Shown piece after piece: positions 13,426 through 15,414 of a stretch of DNA of 15,414 bases. Below the pieces are notes generated by a model. The model ran no database searches. It was not told the origin of the DNA and saw nothing but the letters and a program-made list of their open reading frames with translations. Made by a program: the position numbers and the translations under genes. The stretch is from an uncultured Christensenella sp. (GTDB taxonomy: Bacteria > Bacillota > Clostridia > Christensenellales > DTU072): assembly GCA_905210905.1 (NCBI GenBank), contig CAJLYQ010000051.1, positions 1 through 15,414 of the forward strand. The letters are read 5' to 3'. Numbering within the stretch: position 1 is the first letter of the stretch; every line of letters starts with the position of its first letter.

Positions 13426-14671
13426 GAGAATAATTGCGCTCGCCGCGATAGTCGTTATGCTCGTTGCCGTTACGGCGATTTTCGCCGGTTGCTCCGCAGA
13501 CAGAGCGATTACCATAAGAATAGCCGCGCCCGGTGAGTATATGGACTCGGCAACGTACAACGGTTTCGCCGACTGGTATTACGAAAAAACCGGTAAAAAA
13601 GTGCTTGTCGAATACAACGAGTTCGATACACTGGAAAACCTTTATACCTGGATCAGCATAAAGAAAGAAGATTACGACCTTATTTGTCCGTCGGACTATA
13701 TGATACAAAGACTGGACGGCGAAGGGCTTTTGCAACCGATTAACGACCAAACGCGCGCATTGTTAAACGAGAGAATAGATCCGAGAGTTATACAAATGGC
13801 GAAAGAATCCTACGACCCCGAGTTCAAACTCAGCGCGCCGTATATGTGGGGTACGCTCGGAATAATGTTTAACGTAAACAGCGACGGCAAACCCGGGTTG
13901 CAAAACGAACTTGACGAGATGAACTCGTGGGACGTATTCTGGAATGCGAAACACAAAGATAAAATCTTTATGAAAGACTCGGTGCGCGACGCGTATTCGG
14001 TGGCGGCGGTGTACAACAAGCGCAAAGAACTCAGAGCCGCGCTCGGCGAGAGCCTTAACTACAACAACCCTGCTTACAGAGAAATCTTGCTCGAAATTTT
14101 CGACAGAACGGACGACGAAACGATAAAAGCCGCGGAAAAGGCGCTTATGGCGCAAAAACGCAACGTCCACGACTACGAAGTCGATTCGGCAAAAGACGAA
14201 CTGCTCAGGGATAGCAACGGCAAGAAAGGGTACTTCGGACTGTTCTGGAGTTGCGACGCCGGTTATATAATGACGGGCGAAGAAGACGATACAAACAAGA
14301 ACCTTTATTACACCGTTCCCGAAGAAGGGAGCAACGTCTGGTTGGACGCATTCGTTATTCCTACGTATTCCAAAAACCCCGATTTAGCCAACGCGTTTAT
14401 CGAGTATTTGTCGGAAACCGATATAGGATACGAATGTATGGACTACGCAGGAGCGACGACGGCGGTTAAAGCCGCGGCGGAAGAATACAAAGCAATGCTC
14501 GAAGAAGACGAAGACGGATTTTTCGAAGGAACGTACGAAGGGTTCAGAGAAATGTATATGGAAATGATGTTCCCGTCGGACGAAACGTTAAAACGTTGCG
14601 CCATTATGAAAGATTACGGCGAGTATAACCAAAAACTCGACGAAATGTGGATGGACGTAATACTGAGTTAA
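13418..14671 (+). CDS. potD: Polyamine-binding lipoprotein PotD
   Basis: The extracellular binding protein that delivers polyamines to PotB-PotC. It starts with GTG, preceded by GGAGG at 13408-13412. Residues 1-25 are a lipoprotein signal ending in the lipobox IFAGC, with C25 as the lipidated residue. Family landmarks are GEYMD (39-43), YDLICPSDYM (86-95), PYMWGTLGIMFN (141-152), LFWSCDAGYIM (275-285) and GSNVWLDAFVIP (304-315), whose W308 and D310 match ligand contacts of E. coli PotD. It is longer (417 residues) than the usual 350 or so, with additions at about 200-250 and 345-385. The Trp that usually precedes the first motif (NWxEY in relatives) is replaced by A-P-G, so substrate preference may differ from the model proteins. 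Confidence 0.92.
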   Translation: MNKRIIALAAIVVMLVAVTAIFAGCSADRAITIRIAAPGEYMDSATYNGFADWYYEKTGKKVLVEYNEFDTLENLYTWISIKKEDYDLICPSDYMIQRLDGEGLLQPINDQTRALLNERIDPRVIQMAKESYDPEFKLSAPYMWGTLGIMFNVNSDGKPGLQNELDEMNSWDVFWNAKHKDKIFMKDSVRDAYSVAAVYNKRKELRAALGESLNYNNPAYREILLEIFDRTDDETIKAAEKALMAQKRNVHDYEVDSAKDELLRDSNGKKGYFGLFWSCDAGYIMTGEEDDTNKNLYYTVPEEGSNVWLDAFVIPTYSKNPDLANAFIEYLSETDIGYECMDYAGATTAVKAAAEEYKAMLEEDEDGFFEGTYEGFREMYMEMMFPSDETLKRCAIMKDYGEYNQKLDEMWMDVILS

Positions 14672-14695
14672 CGTACCATATAAGGAAAAGGAAAA

Positions 14696-15355
14696 ATGAC
14701 AGGTCTTATTATTGCGATGGATAAAGAACTCGCTCCGCTCGTGCAAAACGAAGAAGTGGAACGGGAAACGAGAAAGAACTCAACTTTTTATAAGTTCGTA
14801 ATAGGCGACGAAAACTGCGTTGCGATAAGGAGCGGTATAGGCAAGGTAAACGCGGCGTACGCCGCAACCGTGCTGATAAACGAGTTTAACCCGGACGTAA
14901 TAGTTAGTACCGGAATAAGCGGCGGTCTCGGAAGAAACAACTTGCTCGATCTCGTCGTTTCCGAAAAATGCGTGCAGTACGACGTGGATACTTCCGCGCT
15001 CGGCGACCCAGTAGGACTTGTCAGCACGATAAACAAAATCTATTTCGACGCGGACGAAACGCTTGTGAAAAAGTTCGTGGAAAAATGCGGAGCGAAAAAA
15101 GCCGTTCTTGCGTGCGGCGACAGGTTCGTTGCGGATGAAAAAACGAAAAAAACGATAGTGGACCTTTTCGACGCAGGAGCGTGCGATATGGAAAGCGGAG
15201 CGATAGCGCAGGTTGCGTATCTGGAAAACAAACCTTACGTCGCGTTAAGATGTATATCCGACGGAGCAGGGGACGGAGCGGAACTCGATTACGAAAAAAT
15301 GACGAACAAAGCCGCCGAAATTTTGGCGAAAGCAATAAGAACGGCAATTAGTTAG
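14696..15355 (+). CDS. mtnN: 5'-methylthioadenosine/S-adenosylhomocysteine nucleosidase
   Basis: A cytosolic enzyme that splits adenine from methylthioadenosine (MTA, by-product of spermidine synthesis) and from S-adenosylhomocysteine (product of methylations). The 219 residues are slightly short compared with about 230. The family pattern is clear: E11 in IIAMDKE, SGIGKVNAA (46-54), VSTGISGGL (70-78), YDVDTSALG (95-103), DMESGAIAQVAY (164-175, E166) and the catalytic Asp D189 in CISDGAG. AAGGAAAAGG lies before the ATG, 24 bases after potD, with no terminator between, so it is probably the last gene of the pot operon. Its presence there ties MTA removal to polyamine supply. No terminator is visible before the repeat that starts four bases after the stop. 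Confidence 0.93.
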   Translation: MTGLIIAMDKELAPLVQNEEVERETRKNSTFYKFVIGDENCVAIRSGIGKVNAAYAATVLINEFNPDVIVSTGISGGLGRNNLLDLVVSEKCVQYDVDTSALGDPVGLVSTINKIYFDADETLVKKFVEKCGAKKAVLACGDRFVADEKTKKTIVDLFDAGACDMESGAIAQVAYLENKPYVALRCISDGAGDGAELDYEKMTNKAAEILAKAIRTAIS

Positions 15356-15359
15356 AACT

Positions 15360-15414
15360 CCGACCAAACGTCGTGCGGGATTTTGCGGCAGTCGCTATGC
15401 TTTGTGCGGACAAA
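15360..15414 (+). repeat. Dispersed repeat, copy B (cut by window end)
   Basis: This is identical to 9067-9121 over all 55 bases up to the window edge. Copy A lies behind the nifJ promoter and copy B directly behind the mtnN stop, so the repeat brackets the pot operon in direct orientation. It probably continues beyond the window. Confidence 0.95.

Overview
The window looks like a chromosomal segment of an anaerobic, low-to-mid-GC Bacillota (Clostridia-type) bacterium. The evidence is the 16S rRNA 3' end with a CCUCC anti-Shine-Dalgarno, strong GGAGG-type ribosome sites, sigma-A-type TTGACA/TATAAT promoters, a one-polypeptide pyruvate:ferredoxin oxidoreductase, a CIRCE-like heat-shock operator and an exact Bacillus-type parS site. 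I cannot name the genus from sequence alone.

Layout: 1-175 is the end of a 16S rRNA gene. No tRNA or 23S rRNA follows; an intrinsic terminator appears at about 334-358 and then a low-complexity stretch. On the minus strand lie a sugar O-acetyltransferase with a large internal in-frame deletion (692-1054) and a membrane-anchored metallophosphoesterase (1124-1933). Divergent from these is htpG (2146-3981), whose promoter overlaps a variant CIRCE operator. Behind its terminator is a two-gene phosphatase operon (4083-5065), then an exact parS (5076-5091) in a convergent intergenic region, and the large minus-strand nifJ/por gene (5455-8955).

The region 9067-9553 is a mosaic of short hairpin-forming repeats. 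Its first 55 bases recur exactly at the right edge of the window (15360-15414), so this is a dispersed element. After it come a strong promoter with a palindrome over the -35 box, a 148-nt structured leader, and an apparent single operon: XRE-cupin regulator, potA, potB, potC, potD, then a 5'-methylthioadenosine/SAH nucleosidase. Together they describe polyamine import under a dedicated repressor, plus recycling of MTA, the by-product of spermidine synthesis.

The items most worth a second look are the variant CIRCE with a compensated base change in both arms, the 16S gene apparently unlinked from 23S, the parS site with two degenerate relatives about 2 kb apart, the repeat mosaic, and the extra TOBE-like domain of PotA. 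I see no CRISPR array, phage, defence island or clearly new multi-gene system.
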